64,000 nt of DNA from Ryuthela nishihirai. Lineage: Eukaryota; Arthropoda; Arachnida; Araneae; Heptathelidae. The notes beneath the pieces were generated by a model, which was given only the letters and a program-made list of their open reading frames with translations, had not been told where the DNA came from and did no database searches. The DNA lies in assembly GCA_038380435.1 (NCBI GenBank), contig JAWZYU010000024.1, positions 53,220,613-53,284,612 on the forward strand. Reading direction: 5' to 3'. This document shows, piece after piece, positions 1 to 11,209 of the stretch (positions within the stretch are counted from its first letter, which is position 1; every line of letters begins with the position of its first letter). The position numbers were made by a program, and so were the translations under genes.

Positions 1-265
1 AATGACATCGATAAAAAATCAACCGTTTGGTTTTCTCAGCGTTAGCCATTGGACATGCACTCTGCATATTTGAGTGGCATTATATAATTTTTCAAATACT
101 AATCCTTATTTAGTGCTTTACATTAATCAATAATAGCTTAAAGTTCATTTGTTTCAAATTAACTACATCACAGATAAGACTTTAACAAATGTTTATGTTC
201 GTTTAGCAAAGCAGTTTTTTAACCTTTTTGGCATCGGCATTCCTTGAGCCAACTAATTAAACTAA
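1..265. other. A+T-rich sequence, nothing recognised
   Basis: Flank of the RTE LINE. No frame, no repeat end, no promoter that I can support. Confidence 0.6.
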
Positions 266-299
266 AATGACCTCATCCTCATCCTCAAGCAGCCATGGG

Positions 300-953
300 C
301 TACGGAGGTCCAACCAGACCGCGCAGTTTAATTCTCCAAGCATATCTGTCCTGAGCTACATCTGCTGCATCCGGCCACTGTACACCAATTCTAACAAGGT
401 CCTGTTTGACATTGTCTGCCCACCGCATCCTAGGTCTCCCCCTCCTTCTGAGGCCTCTAGGCACACTGTTCATAACCTTATTCGCCAATCTATAATTATC
501 CATACGGGCAACATGGCCAAACCAGCGGAGTCTCTCTCTGCACAATATGCTGCTTAAAGGAGGTTGCAGACTCCTTTGCCTAACCTCATCATTAGTTACA
601 AAGTTGAACCACCTAATGCCCAAGATACTGCGTAAGCATCTAGAATCAAAAGCATCTAGTTTCCTGTTATCTTGTTTACAAAGTGTCCAGGTTTCACTAC
701 CATAACTAACCCTAGAAAGAACCAAACTATTATACAGCCTAATTTTAGTCCTTAGGTGTATACGCCTATTTCTCCACACTCTCCATAGATTCTTAAAAGT
801 CCCAGCAGCAATCCCTATTCGTCTGTTAATCTCATGCCGCACATCACCATTATCTGTTACATAGCTCCCAAGATAATTAAACTGTGACACCTGCTCAAGA
901 CTGCAACCATTCAGATTAACTGAATCACAGCCTGCCTCACCAATTTTCATCAC
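300..953 (-). pseudogene. RTE LINE: C-terminal domain after the RT
   Basis: A 217-codon frame with the RTE-type tail motifs SYGSETWTL, RCLRSILGIRW, LRWFGHVARM and RRGRPRMRWADNV. It is one base out of frame with the upstream YADD segment: here the REKLK run has three A residues where the copies at 50699 and 57640 keep four (REKTKVMKIG). That marks a 1-nt deletion private to this copy. Confidence 0.85.
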
Positions 954-2161
954 TTTAGTTTCTCTCTGTTTATAACCAAACCTACTCTACTATCAGTCTC
1001 ATCAACAGCTCGAATGAAAGAGTTCATCTCATCAACATCATTTGCCAAAAGGGCTAAATCATCAGCATAATCTAAATCAGAAATTTTCGTATCTCCAGCC
1101 CATTTAAGGCGAAAATCTTTCCCTTGAAGTGAATTTCGCATAACATAATCAATAACCAAACTAAAGAGAAAAGGAGACAAAATGCACCCTTGCCGAACAC
1201 CAGAAGTAATGCTAAACTAATTGCTACAAGCCTTACCAACTCTCACACACGACTCAGTGTTATTATAGAGAGCTTGCATAATGTTAACTAACTTGTCTGG
1301 TATACCATATGATCTCACAATCAACCACAAATTATGACGATCAACAGAGTCAAAAGCCTTTTTGAAATCAACAAAGCTAGCAACCAAAGGTTTCTGAAAC
1401 TCTAAACATTTCTCAAGAATCTGCCTAAGTGAAAATATCTGATCTACACGTCCCCTACCACTTCTGAATCCACGTTGCTCATCACGCAATTGACTGTCAA
1501 CCAGATTCTTAATTCTATTAAGCACAATCATGGAAAGAACTTTACCTGGAACAGAGAGTAGGCTGATACCCCTATAGTTATCACAAGAACTGCGATCCCC
1601 CATGCCTTTATCATAAAAAATATTCAGAATTTCAGCCATCCAAGTGGTAACCGAAACATTCCCAGCTCTAAGCATTTCCGTAGTAATTTCATCTACCCCT
1701 GGGGATTTATGAAGTTTAAGTTTAGAAACAGCCAAAATAACTTCAGATTGTGTTATAGGTCCAACATTAAAGCCACCAATGCATCTATCATCATTGCAAA
1801 CAATGGGAGTAGAACTAACTACATTGTTTAGAACATCACTGAAATGCTCAGCCCACCTAGCCATGACAGAATCCTCCCCTTCTATAACCTTACCTTATTT
1901 ATCCTTCAATCCTTGTATGCCTGTCCGTTTTCTACCACACAAAACATTAACTATCTGGTACAGCTCTCTGCTGTTGTGCTGTCTAACTGCTTCCTCGGCT
2001 TTGTCAGCCAAACCATCAAGCCAAAGATTCTTATCAGCAGCTAACTGATCCTTTACAAGTTTATTAAGGTCTCTGCAATGCTTTCTATTAGGACTAGTAG
2101 GGTATTGATTAAGGGCATTCCTGCAGTTTTCTTTCCGAAATAAGCTCAAGTGTCTTATCAC
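950..2161 (-). pseudogene. RTE LINE: reverse transcriptase domain, interrupted
   Basis: Pieces at 2161-1895, 1864-1217 and 1180-950. Visible RT motifs, in order, are LHKSPGVDEITTEML, NYRGISLLSVPGKVL, QRGFRSGRGRVDQI, FVDFKKAFDSVDR and DYADDLALLAN (the catalytic YADD box). The pieces are separated by TAA at 1892-1894 and TAG at 1217-1219. Residues between EILNIFYD and GMGDRS look deleted compared with related elements. It is therefore very unlikely to be active. Confidence 0.85.
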
Positions 2162-3284
2162 TCAGATAATTTTGCCTCTTCTGCTCCTTTTTTCCTAAAA
2201 GAGTACTGTTAGTGTCCAAAAAAGCCTGTTTAAAATGATCCCATTCTTCCTCAACTTCAGTAGTAAGCAAACCATGACTGTCATAATGACTAAGTAACCT
2301 ATCATGGTAAGCTTTGGCTATAACTGGATCTTTCAGAGCTGCAGTATTAAAAGTAAATTTTTTAACCCTAGCACAACACTTTTTAAGTTTAAGTTGCAAC
2401 ACACTTTTAACAAGGTAATGGTCAGATCCAATTTCAGCTCCCCTATATGCCCTGGTATTCCTAACAGAACTAGCCCATTTGCTGTTAATTAATATGTAAT
2501 CAATCATATTCTTATGCAGCCCATCAGGTGAAACCCATGTGTACTTATGTATGTCGCGGTGTTTACAATAAGTGTTAGTTATTCTGAATCCATTGAGTTT
2601 ACTTACCTGTAGGAGACGTTGCCCATTGCCATTGCAGCCACCAATACCAAAAGAGCCTATTACTCCTCCCCAAAGGGCAGAGTCAGTACCAACTTTGGAA
2701 TTGAAGTCACCAAGAACAAGGGTAATATCTCCTTTCTTGACAGAATTCAAAATATCCTGAAGTTGTTCATAAAACCTATCCTTCTGATCCTCATCGGCAT
2801 CCTCAGTGGGGGCATAACAGCAGATAACATTCAAGTCTTTAACGCTTGTCTGAAATTTTGCTGTAAGAAACCTTTCATTAATGCACTCATATCCTAGAAG
2901 AGCATCGCTAGCGTGTCTGCTGAGAAGCAGACCCACGCCTTGGTGATGCTTATTGTCGTCCCTCCCTGAAAAGAGAAATTTAAGATTATTTTTAAGAATC
3001 TGACCTTTATCTGTCCATCTGGTCTCTTGCAAGCCGAGAATATCTAAATTATAAAGGTGGAATTCTTGTGTGAGGACATCAAGAGAAAAAGCTCTGTGCA
3101 GAGTCCTCACATTCCAACTACCTATGGAGAGAAAATGGTTAGTGGGATGTTTAAAGAAACTATGTTTATTGAGAGAGGGAATGCCGACAATATTAAACAG
3201 CCCCCTAATCGCAGACATGGGGCAAAAGACCCGTTCCCCCACTACTAAAGGCTGAAGCCATCTACACTGGAAGACTTCCTCCAA
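2109..3284 (-). pseudogene. RTE LINE: apurinic-type endonuclease domain
   Basis: A 391-codon frame with exonuclease-endonuclease-phosphatase motifs: SIGSWNVRTL near residue 56, LGLQETRW near 84, LVLGDFNSKVG about 190, and IGSDHYLV about 290 with the catalytic S-D-H. Such domains nick target DNA to prime LINE reverse transcription. The frame runs out at LISERKLQECP where the polyprotein should continue; the continuation is in another frame (1895-2161), so there is a frameshift near 2110-2160. Confidence 0.85.
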
Positions 3285-3952
3285 TGTAGAATTTGACTAT
3301 GCCAATAGAAGCAAAGAGTTCAGGTGCCTGCGATGACTTCTGCTCAGGATTATCCACCAACTGATAAACATATCCTGTGAATCTATTCACTTGGGGCTGT
3401 CAACCCACAAACAAACAGAAAACACAGCGGAAGATTTTCCCTCCACAGAAGCCCACCAGTGCAGCAAAATCAGGATCCATAATCAAGCTCAGAGCCATAT
3501 ATCTGTCCAGTCCAGTAGGTTTATATGGTCAGCACCAGGACCCTGTGTGGTTGACCACTCCTCAGCAGGGTAGAAAAAAAAGAAAAGTAGCCATAGTTGT
3601 CCAGATCAGTAGGCCACACTAATCTGGCAGCCCTCCCCTTCCGTTCACTTCCACAAAAGAGTATCTCTTTTGAAAGTTACTAACGGTCCGCACCACGAGA
3701 AGGCGGGGTCGGACATTAGGTGCTAGGCCTGGCCGGTTCTATGCATCATCACAGGGGATTGGTGCATAGCTCTCCTTCCAGTGACTACCTAGCTACCATT
3801 TACAGACCTCTTTGGGAAGTGGAAATCATCTCGTAAATTGTCTTCTTCTCTCAGCTTATACTTCAATATCATTTCGGATGTTTTCAGAATGCATTTCAAA
3901 CATTTTTTTTTTGCTACTTTAATCTTTTGTATAAACGAAAATACATTTCCCG

Positions 3953-4052
3953 TCAAGCAGCTCATTATCACAGAGGTCTGTCAATATAATACAAAGTAGA
4001 TCTATGAGGATGGCGGGACCTCAGCAGAAAGAAAACACAAACATCCATGCCT
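3953..4052 (-). mobile_element. SINE2 relic
   Basis: Inverted pieces GTCAAGCAGCTC, CACAGAGGTCTGTCA, GGCGGGACCTCAGCAGAAA and CATCCATGCCTTAC in SINE2 order, diverged and shortened. Confidence 0.65.
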
Positions 4053-4084
4053 TACACGAGTCACTTTCATCACTCAGCCACTGT

Positions 4085-4506
4085 ACAGTCGCTCAAAAAA
4101 GTATCCGAACACTATGGTTGATTACAGAATTCAAAAAACAAATATCTGGCAACGATTTTTTTTAGAAATGAGTGATCTGGTAACCCTCGTGTCACGTGAT
4201 TACAGAATTCAGGAAAAATATCTGGAGCGTGTACAGCAACTGTACACGCTCCAGTTACCGTTCACAGCAAACTGGAGCGTGTACAGTTACTGCACACGCT
4301 CCAGTTTGCTGTGAACGGTAACTGCACACGCTCAATATTTCCGTGAGTGAGCCCACACGATCTAGTATCAAAATAATATGACCACCTACAGTCGCTCAAA
4401 AAAGTATCCGAACATTATGGTTGATTACAGAATTAAAAAAAAACATCTGGCAACGATTTTTTAGGAATTAGTGATCTGGCAACCTTCGTCATCACGTCAA
4501 TATCAT
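4085..4506 (+). mobile_element. Tc1/mariner-like foldback MITE, about 1.4 units
   Basis: A full 300-bp unit (4086-4385) is followed by the beginning of a second (CAGTCGCTC at 4390) that degrades near 4506. The first unit contains the same palindromes as the satellite at 8308 and matches that array's divergent first unit. Confidence 0.85.
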
Positions 4507-4508
4507 GT

Positions 4509-5001
4509 CATCTATATAATAAAAGTGTCTGTCTTTGGCAGCCAGAACTCATTGGGAAATCAACGTACACGCTCCAAATTTCCAGAGAACGTTTCTGGTT
4601 GTGGTCCGGATTGCAGTGCCAAATTTCAGGTCGAAAGTTCAAAAGGGGGGCTTGCTAGAACCAAAAATATTTACCATGCTATTCCTACGGGAAACGAGAG
4701 TCGCTGTCAAATTTACCGTTGCCATTTTCTGCTCCCTAACTCTGAAAGTGTTAAAATAGCATTTAAATCTTGTGCTGCAAATCTGATGACGTAGCCTTGA
4801 ATAAAATAGAACTAGCTCATTAACACCTGAAATATTCCAAATCACCACCAGTTAAGAACCACTGGTTTAGCAAATGTATTATTATTCATTAATTCTTTTC
4901 AATATATAACCATGTGAATGGATGTTAAACTGATTATAGCCAGAGAGAATTCTTTAAAATTTATGATTAGAAATGTCTGAAAAGCATCGGGTGCTTGGTA
5001 G
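4509..5001. other. no gene seen; possible Helentron-like fragment
   Basis: CTATATAATAAAAGTGTCTG at about 4510, followed by CTTTGGCAGCCAG, resembles the start of Helitron-like repeats, weakly. The rest is A+T-rich without a supportable frame. Confidence 0.3.
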
Positions 5002-5013
5002 AGTTCTGGAACT

Positions 5014-5186
5014 ACTATTGGATTGGATTACCTCTGAGCGGCACTTTTTTGCACACCATGGGCTAAATGGCCAGGTCACATGGACCCCGAAGGCTCAGAG
5101 AAGGTTGGGGGAGGGGACCCACTGGAACAGCTGTTGGGAGACAGATGGTAGCCTCCCGTCAAGGCCATCCAGCGTGTTCTTTAACG
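5014..5186 (-). mobile_element. SINE1, 3' half, first part of a dimer
   Basis: Only the 3' half (from the GTTAAAGAAC region to the AACCCAATCC-type tail) is present, joined without spacer to the complete copy at 5187. Together they are flanked by TCTGGAACTACT (5002) and TCTGGAACAACT (5563). Confidence 0.85.
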
Positions 5187-5561
5187 TTGGGTTGTTTTAC
5201 CTCTGAGCGGCACTTTTTTACACACCACGGGCTAAATGGCCAGGTCACAAGGACCCCGAAGGCTCAGAGAAGGTTGGGGGAGGGGACCCACTGGAACAGC
5301 TGTTGGGAGACAGATGGTAGCCTCCCGTCAAGGCCATCCAGCGTGTTCTTTAACGTGCACAGGGTATGGCTCTCCCGCACATGGGGCCACGGCTTAACGT
5401 CCCATCCGACGGACGGCGGCCTTTCCAAGCCTATCGGTGTCCCCTACTGACCGTGGGCAGGGCGGGGAATTTTTGCGGAGATTATTCTCAAAGCTGGGAC
5501 TCGAACCTGGAAACTACAGATTACGAGCCTGGCGCGCTACCGACTGAGCCACCCTCGCCCC
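5187..5561 (-). mobile_element. SINE1, complete, second part of a dimer
   Basis: Complete from tRNA-like head (right) to tail (left). It shares outer flanking duplications with the half copy at 5014, not private ones. Confidence 0.9.
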
Positions 5562-5573
5562 TCTGGAACAACT

Positions 5574-6095
5574 AAAACCAAACGATGTTTCAAAATTAAA
5601 TTTATATTTTAACTTTGGGATTTAAGCATAAATAAATGAAGTTATAACTGCAGTATTAAGTATTATTTTTTTGGAAAATAGTTTTAACTTTCTTTTCAAT
5701 GGGAAATAATTACTGATAGTAATTCTCTTGGAATTGAATTATAGATAAAAGGAGTTTTAAACACACACATTTATTACATGAAAAAAAATAAGTAGTTAAA
5801 AGAAGTAAATTTTACTCCACTCCTAACACAGTATGTTCTGTGTCAGGAATGACATATTCAGCAGTGGTATAGCACGAGTGGCAACTGGGGAGACTTTGAG
5901 ACTGCGCAGTTGTCGCTTCAACAGTTCTCATAGATTAAAAGTCAACTATCTACAAATTAATCTACGATTTATGCAAACCAACTGCACAATCTCATAGTCC
6001 CCCGCATTTGCCGCTCTCTATACACCACTGACATTAGAGTAATATCGACAAAAGAACAATTTTTTAAAACTCTGTTGTTTTCTTTTGCTCAATTC
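5574..6095. other. A+T-rich sequence, nothing recognised
   Basis: Lies between the SINE1 dimer and the two-SINE composite. Only short frames. Confidence 0.6.
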
Positions 6096-6105
6096 CCAAT
6101 GGGTG

Positions 6106-6482
6106 GGGGCGGGGGTGGCTCAGTCGGTAGCGCGCCAGGCTCATAATCTGTAGTTCCCAGGTTCGAGTCCCAGCTGAGTCAGCGTTGAGATTTATCTCCG
6201 CAAAATTCCCCGCCCTGCCCACGGCCGATGGGCTTGGAAAGGCCGCCGTCCGTCGGATGTGACGTTAAGCCGTGGCCCCGTGTGCGGGAGAGACATACCC
6301 TGTGCACCTTAAAGAACACGCTAGATGGTCCTGACGGGAGACTACCATCTGTCTCCCAACAGCTGTTCCAGTGAGTCCCCTCCCCCAACCTTCTCTGAGC
6401 CTTCGGGGTCCTTGTGGCCTGGCCATTTAGCCCATGGTGTGCAAAAAAGTGCCGCTCAGAGGTAAAACAACCCAACCCAACC
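6106..6482 (+). mobile_element. SINE1, complete, first SINE of a composite
   Basis: Head to tail complete. CCAATGGGTG (6096-6105) precedes it and recurs only after the next SINE (6963-6972), so the two SINEs and the 97 bp between them look like one insertion. Confidence 0.92.
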
Positions 6483-6579
6483 CATGAAATAAAAACGGTT
6501 GAATTTCGCATGATGCTGATCTAATTGCAGATGGAAAAGATTGCACTCTGGTGAGTAAACCAACATTCCTGTTAATTGA
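6483..6579 (+). repeat. 97-bp flank carried between two SINE1 copies, also at 23647-23744
   Basis: Runs from CATGAAATAAAAACGG to CCTGTTAATTGA. It recurs in reverse complement at 23647-23744 with only two substitutions that I can see, each time with a SINE1 on the same side. Confidence 0.88.
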
Positions 6580-6962
6580 GGGGCGGAGGTGGCTCAGTCG
6601 GTAGCGCGCCAGGCTCGTAATCTGCAGTTTTCAGGTTCGAGTCCCAGCAGTGTCAGCATTGAGGTTTATCTCCGCAAAACTCCCCGCCCTGCCCACGGTC
6701 AGTAGGGGACACCGATGGGCTTGGAAAGGCCGCCGTCCCTCGGATGGGACGTTAAGCCGTGGCTCCGTGTGTGGGAGAGCCATACCCTGTGCACGTTAAA
6801 GAACACGCTGGATAGCCTTGACGGGAGGCTACCATCTGTCTCCCAACAGCTGTTCCAGTGGGTCCCCTCCCCCAACCTTCTCTGAGCCTTCGGGGTCCAT
6901 GTGACCTGGCCATTTAGCCCGTGGTGTGCAAAAAAGTGCCGCTCAGAGGTAAAACAACCCAA
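6580..6962 (+). mobile_element. SINE1, complete, second SINE of a composite
   Basis: Follows the 97-bp flank shared with 23647-23744. CCAATGGGTG at 6963 closes the composite. Confidence 0.92.
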
Positions 6963-6972
6963 CCAATGGGTG

Positions 6973-7524
6973 AGTCATTACATAACTCAAGTAAAGCATT
7001 CCTTCTTTCGATGCGTTCAGTTAGCATCCTCCAAAGTGGAAGACTGCCGCCAGGAAGCGATTGTTGAAGCTAACTGCCTTCGGAAATCCCGATATGTTTC
7101 AATTTTCTTCTTGTCCCGAGCTCACCGTCATCTGTGGCAGCCGCAATCACCAGATCAAGAAAAAAAAACCTGACCTCACGAGAATGATTCTTTTCTTGTT
7201 TGATGGTGAGTTGTTAGTTATTGTCCGACTCGTTGGGTCAATGATCTCAAGTGTCGCATTGGGGGGTAGGAAAATTGGATGGGGGAGGGGACGGGCACGA
7301 GTTGTTTCTAGTGCGTGTCCTTGGGAGAGAACGTGGGCACACTTCGATGGGAGGTCACAGAATGGATTCCTAACTGCAGATGAGTGAAGCTTTCAGTTAC
7401 GAAGTTTTCAGTTGACTTCTTCTGAAATGTTTGCTCCCATCTCAGTGGCCAAGTGGTCGGCGTGTTTGATTGCGGAGCTAAGAGGAAGTGAAGAGGAAGT
7501 GGTTGTCTTTCGACTGCAGTAGAG
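6973..7524. other. apparently single-copy sequence
   Basis: Short frames on both strands without recognisable domains. No splice-flanked exon in the FREM2 frame was found. Confidence 0.5.
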
Positions 7525-8217
7525 CGGACGTTGGAGCCAGGCTCGTAACCTGATGTTCCCAGGTTCGAGTCCCCATTGAGCTTTTGGGTTGGGTTGTTTT
7601 ACCTCTGAGCGGCTCTTTTTTGCACACCATGAGCTAAATGGCCAGGTCACATGGACCCCAAAGGCTCAGAGAAGGTAGGGGGAGGGGACCCACTGGAACA
7701 GCTGTTGGGAGACAGATGGTAGCTTCCCGTCAAGGCCATCCAGCGTGTTCTTTAACGTGCACAGGGTATGCCTCTCCCGCACACGGTACACGGCTTAACG
7801 TCCCATCCGATGGACGGCGGCCTTTCGAAGCCCATCGATGTCCCCTAGTGACCTTATGCAGAGCAGGGAATTTTGCGGAGATAAATCTCAACGCTGACCC
7901 AGCTGGGACTCGAACCTGGGAACTAAAGATCCCTATTGAGCCTGCATTGAAAATGTTTTCTCTAGCCTCCATTCTGCCTTCGATGAGAAAGGGGAATCGA
8001 AAGTGCGCCGTCCGTCGTATGGGACTTTAATCCGTGACTCAGTGTGTAGCAAAGCCATTCACGTTACAGAATGCGCTGAACGGCCTTGACGGGACTATTT
8101 GTCTTCGAATTAGATAGGATTCTATTCCTTTCACTCTGAAGACTTGGAGTCCTTGTGACCTGCTCATTTAGTCCATCGTGTACATAAAAGTTGCCGCTTA
8201 CGGGCTACAACAACCCA
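7525..8217 (+). mobile_element. old SINE1, split by a younger inverted SINE1
   Basis: The head with B box (GGTTCGAGTCCCC) is at 7525-7582. The degraded body (GCCGTCCGTCG, CACGTTACAGAATGCGCTG, ACAACAACCC) resumes at 7936-8217 after the insertion of the copy at 7583. Confidence 0.75.
7583..7930 (-). mobile_element. SINE1 inserted into an older SINE1
   Basis: Nearly complete inverted copy with flanking CCCATTGAGC (left) and CCCTATTGAGC (right), lying inside the head/body of an older + strand copy. Confidence 0.85.
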
Positions 8218-8231
8218 TGACTACCTAATTC

Positions 8232-8307
8232 TGTGGGACGCGGTTGTCTCAGTCGTTAGAGTGCGCCTGACTCGTAATCTGCATTCTCTAGGTTCGAATC
8301 CTACTTG
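8232..8307 (+). mobile_element. SINE1 head on the left of the satellite
   Basis: GGTTGTCTCAGTCGTTAG (A box) and GGTTCGAATCC (B box) of a diverged SINE1 head, cut at TA by the first satellite unit. The 3' end of a SINE1 in the same orientation lies on the far side of the array (11210-11314). Confidence 0.7.
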
Positions 8308-11183
8308 TACAGTCGCTCAAAAAAGTATCCGAACACTACGGTTGATTACAGAATTCAGAAAAAATATCTGGCAACGATTTTTTTAGAAATGAGTGATCTG
8401 GTAACCTTCGTGTCACGTGATTACAGAATTCAGGAAAAATATCTGGAGCGTGTACAGCAACTGTACACGCTCCAGTTACCATTCACAGCAAACTGGAGCG
8501 TGTACAGTTGCTGTACACGCTCCAGTTTGCTGTGAACGGTAACTGCACACGCTCAATATTTCCGTGAGTGAGCCCACACGATCTAGTATCAAAATAATAT
8601 GACCACCTACAGTCGCTCAAAAAAGTATCCGAACATATGGTTGATTACAGAATTCAGAAAAAATATCTGGCAACGATTTTTTTTAGAAATTAGTGATCTG
8701 GCAACCTTCGTGTCACGTGATTACAGAATTCAGGAAAAATATCTGGAGCGTGTACAGCAACTGTACACGTTCCAGTTACCGTTCATAGCAAACTGGAGCG
8801 TGTACAGTTGCTGTACACGCTCCAGTTTGCTGTGAACGGTAACTGCACACGCTCAATATTTCCGTGAGTGAGCCCACACGATCTAGTATCAAAATAATAT
8901 GACCACCTACAGTCGCTCAAAAAAGTATCCGAACATATGGTTGATTACAGAATTCAGAAAAAATATCTGGCAACGATTTTTTTTAGAAATTAGTGATCTG
9001 GCAACCTTCGTGTCACGTGATTACAGAATTCAGGAAAAATATCTGGAGCGTGTACAGCAACTGTACACGTTCCAGTTACCGTTCATAGCAAACTGGAGCG
9101 TGTACAGTTGCTGTACACGCTCCAGTTTGCTGTGAACGGTAACTGCACACGCTCAATATTTCCGTGAGTGAGCCCACACGATCTAGTATCAAAATAATAT
9201 GACCACCTACAGTCGCTCAAAAAAGTATCCGAACATATGGTTGATTACAGAATTCAGAAAAAATATCTGGCAACGATTTTTTTTAGAAATTAGTGATCTG
9301 GCAACCTTCGTGTCACGTGATTACAGAATTCAGGAAAAATATCTGGAGCGTGTACAGCAACTGTACACGTTCCAGTTACCGTTCATAGCAAACTGGAGCG
9401 TGTACAGTTGCTGTACACGCTCCAGTTTGCTGTGAACGGTAACTGCACACGCTCAATATTTCCGTGAGTGAGCCCACACGATCTAGTATCAAAATAATAT
9501 GACCACCTACAGTCGCTCAAAAAAGTATCCGAACATATGGTTGATTACAGAATTCAGAAAAAATATCTGGCAACGATTTTTTTTAGAAATTAGTGATCTG
9601 GCAACCTTCGTGTCACGTGATTACAGAATTCAGGAAAAATATCTGGAGCGTGTACAGCAACTGTACACGTTCCAGTTACCGTTCATAGCAAACTGGAGCG
9701 TGTACAGTTGCTGTACACGCTCCAGTTTGCTGTGAACGGTAACTGCACACGCTCAATATTTCCGTGAGTGAGCCCACACGATCTAGTATCAAAATAATAT
9801 GACCACCTACAGTCGCTCAAAAAAGTATCCGAACATATGGTTGATTACAGAATTCAGAAAAAATATCTGGCAACGATTTTTTTTAGAAATTAGTGATCTG
9901 GCAACCTTCGTGTCACGTGATTACAGAATTCAGGAAAAATATCTGGAGCGTGTACAGCAACTGTACACGTTCCAGTTACCGTTCATAGCAAACTGGAGCG
10001 TGTACAGTTGCTGTACACGCTCCAGTTTGCTGTGAACGGTAACTGCACACGCTCAATATTTCCGTGAGTGAGCCCACACGATCTAGTATCAAAATAATAT
10101 GACCACCTACAGTCGCTCAAAAAAGTATCCGAACATATGGTTGATTACAGAATTCAGAAAAAATATCTGGCAACGATTTTTTTTAGAAATTAGTGATCTG
10201 GCAACCTTCGTGTCACGTGATTACAGAATTCAGGAAAAATATCTGGAGCGTGTACAGCAACTGTACACGTTCCAGTTACCGTTCATAGCAAACTGGAGCG
10301 TGTACAGTTGCTGTACACGCTGTTTGCTGTGAACGGTAACTGCACACGCTCAATATTTCCGTGAGTGAGCCCACACGATCTAGTATCAAAATAATATGAC
10401 CACCTACAGTCGCTCAAAAAAGTATCCGAACATATGGTTGATTACAGAATTCAGAAAAAATATCTGGCAACGATTTTTTTTAGAAATTAGTGATCTGGCA
10501 ACCTTCGTGTCACGTGATTACAGAATTCAGGAAAAATATCTGGAGCGTGTACAGCAACTGTACACGTTCCAGTTACCGTTCATAGCAAACTGGAGCGTGT
10601 ACAGTTGCTGTACACGCTCCAGTTTGCTGTGAACGGTAACTGCACACGCTCAATATTTCCGTGAGTGAGCCCACACGATCTAGTATCAAAATAATATGAC
10701 CACCTACAGTCGCTCAAAAAAGTATCCGAACATATGGTTGATTACAGAATTCAGAAAAAATATCTGGCAACGATTTTTTTTAGAAATTAGTGATCTGGCA
10801 ACCTTCGTGTCACGTGATTACAGAATTCAGGAAAAATATCTGGAGCGTGTACAGCAACTGTACACGTTCCAGTTACCGTTCATAGCAAACTGGAGCGTGT
10901 ACAGTTGCTGTACACGCTCCAGTTTGCTGTGAACGGTAACTGCACACGCTCAATATTTCCGTGAGTGAGCCCACACGATCTAGTATCAAAATAATATGAC
11001 CACCTACAGTCGCTCAAAAAAGTATCCGAACATATGGTTGATTACAGAATTCAGAAAAAATATCTGGCAACGATTTTTTTTAGAAATTAGTGATCTGGCA
11101 ACCTTCGTGTCACGTGATTACAGAATTCAGGAAAAATATCTGGAGCGTGTACAGCAACTGTACACGCTCCAGTTACCGTTCAC
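8308..11183 (+). repeat. 300-bp satellite array built from a Tc1/mariner-like foldback MITE
   Basis: Ten units begin with CAGTCGCTCAAAAAAGTATC at 8310, 8610, 8910, 9210, 9510, 9810, 10110, 10407, 10707 and 11007; the last is cut at 11183. The period is 300 bp except one 297-bp unit, which lost three bases near 10320. Units 2-9 are almost identical; unit 1 differs and resembles the copy at 4085. Each unit holds two nested palindromes (GGAGCGTGTACAG / CTGTACACGCTCC; TTACCGTTCA / TGAACGGTAA). The MITE starts at TA, as Tc1/mariner insertions do. The 78-residue open frame repeated in each unit is a by-product. Confidence 0.95.
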
Positions 11184-11209
11184 TTCGATTCCCCTTTCTC
11201 ATCGAAGGC
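11184..11209 (-). repeat. 26-bp inverted copy of the satellite's left flank
   Basis: A perfect reverse complement of 7976-8001 lies exactly between the end of the array and the SINE1 3' end. It may be a template-switch footprint. Confidence 0.85.

Larger units (their letters stand above)
266..3790 (-). mobile_element. RTE-type non-LTR retrotransposon (LINE), nearly full length, broken
   Basis: On the - strand, in order: a likely 5' region (about 3790-3285), an endonuclease frame, a reverse transcriptase in several pieces, and a C-terminal domain. It ends at 266 in a short ATGAGG-type 3' repeat, the simple-repeat tail typical of RTE/BovB elements. There is no zinc-knuckle gag ORF. Two 5'-truncated relatives (50699-51525, 57640-58516) share the 3' end and the (GATGAT)n-like tail. 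Coding breaks are a frameshift near 2110-2160, in-frame stops at 1892-1894 and 1217-1219, an apparent internal RT deletion near 1610, and a 1-nt deletion near 961. The 5' limit is uncertain and I saw no clear target-site duplication. Confidence 0.85.

Noticed and set aside
459..3622. + strand frames inside the RTE LINE
   Set aside because: Shadows of the - strand LINE coding region.
8308..11183. CRISPR-like array of regular repeats
   Set aside because: Units are contiguous 300-bp tandem copies without unique spacers, in an animal genome with spliced genes.
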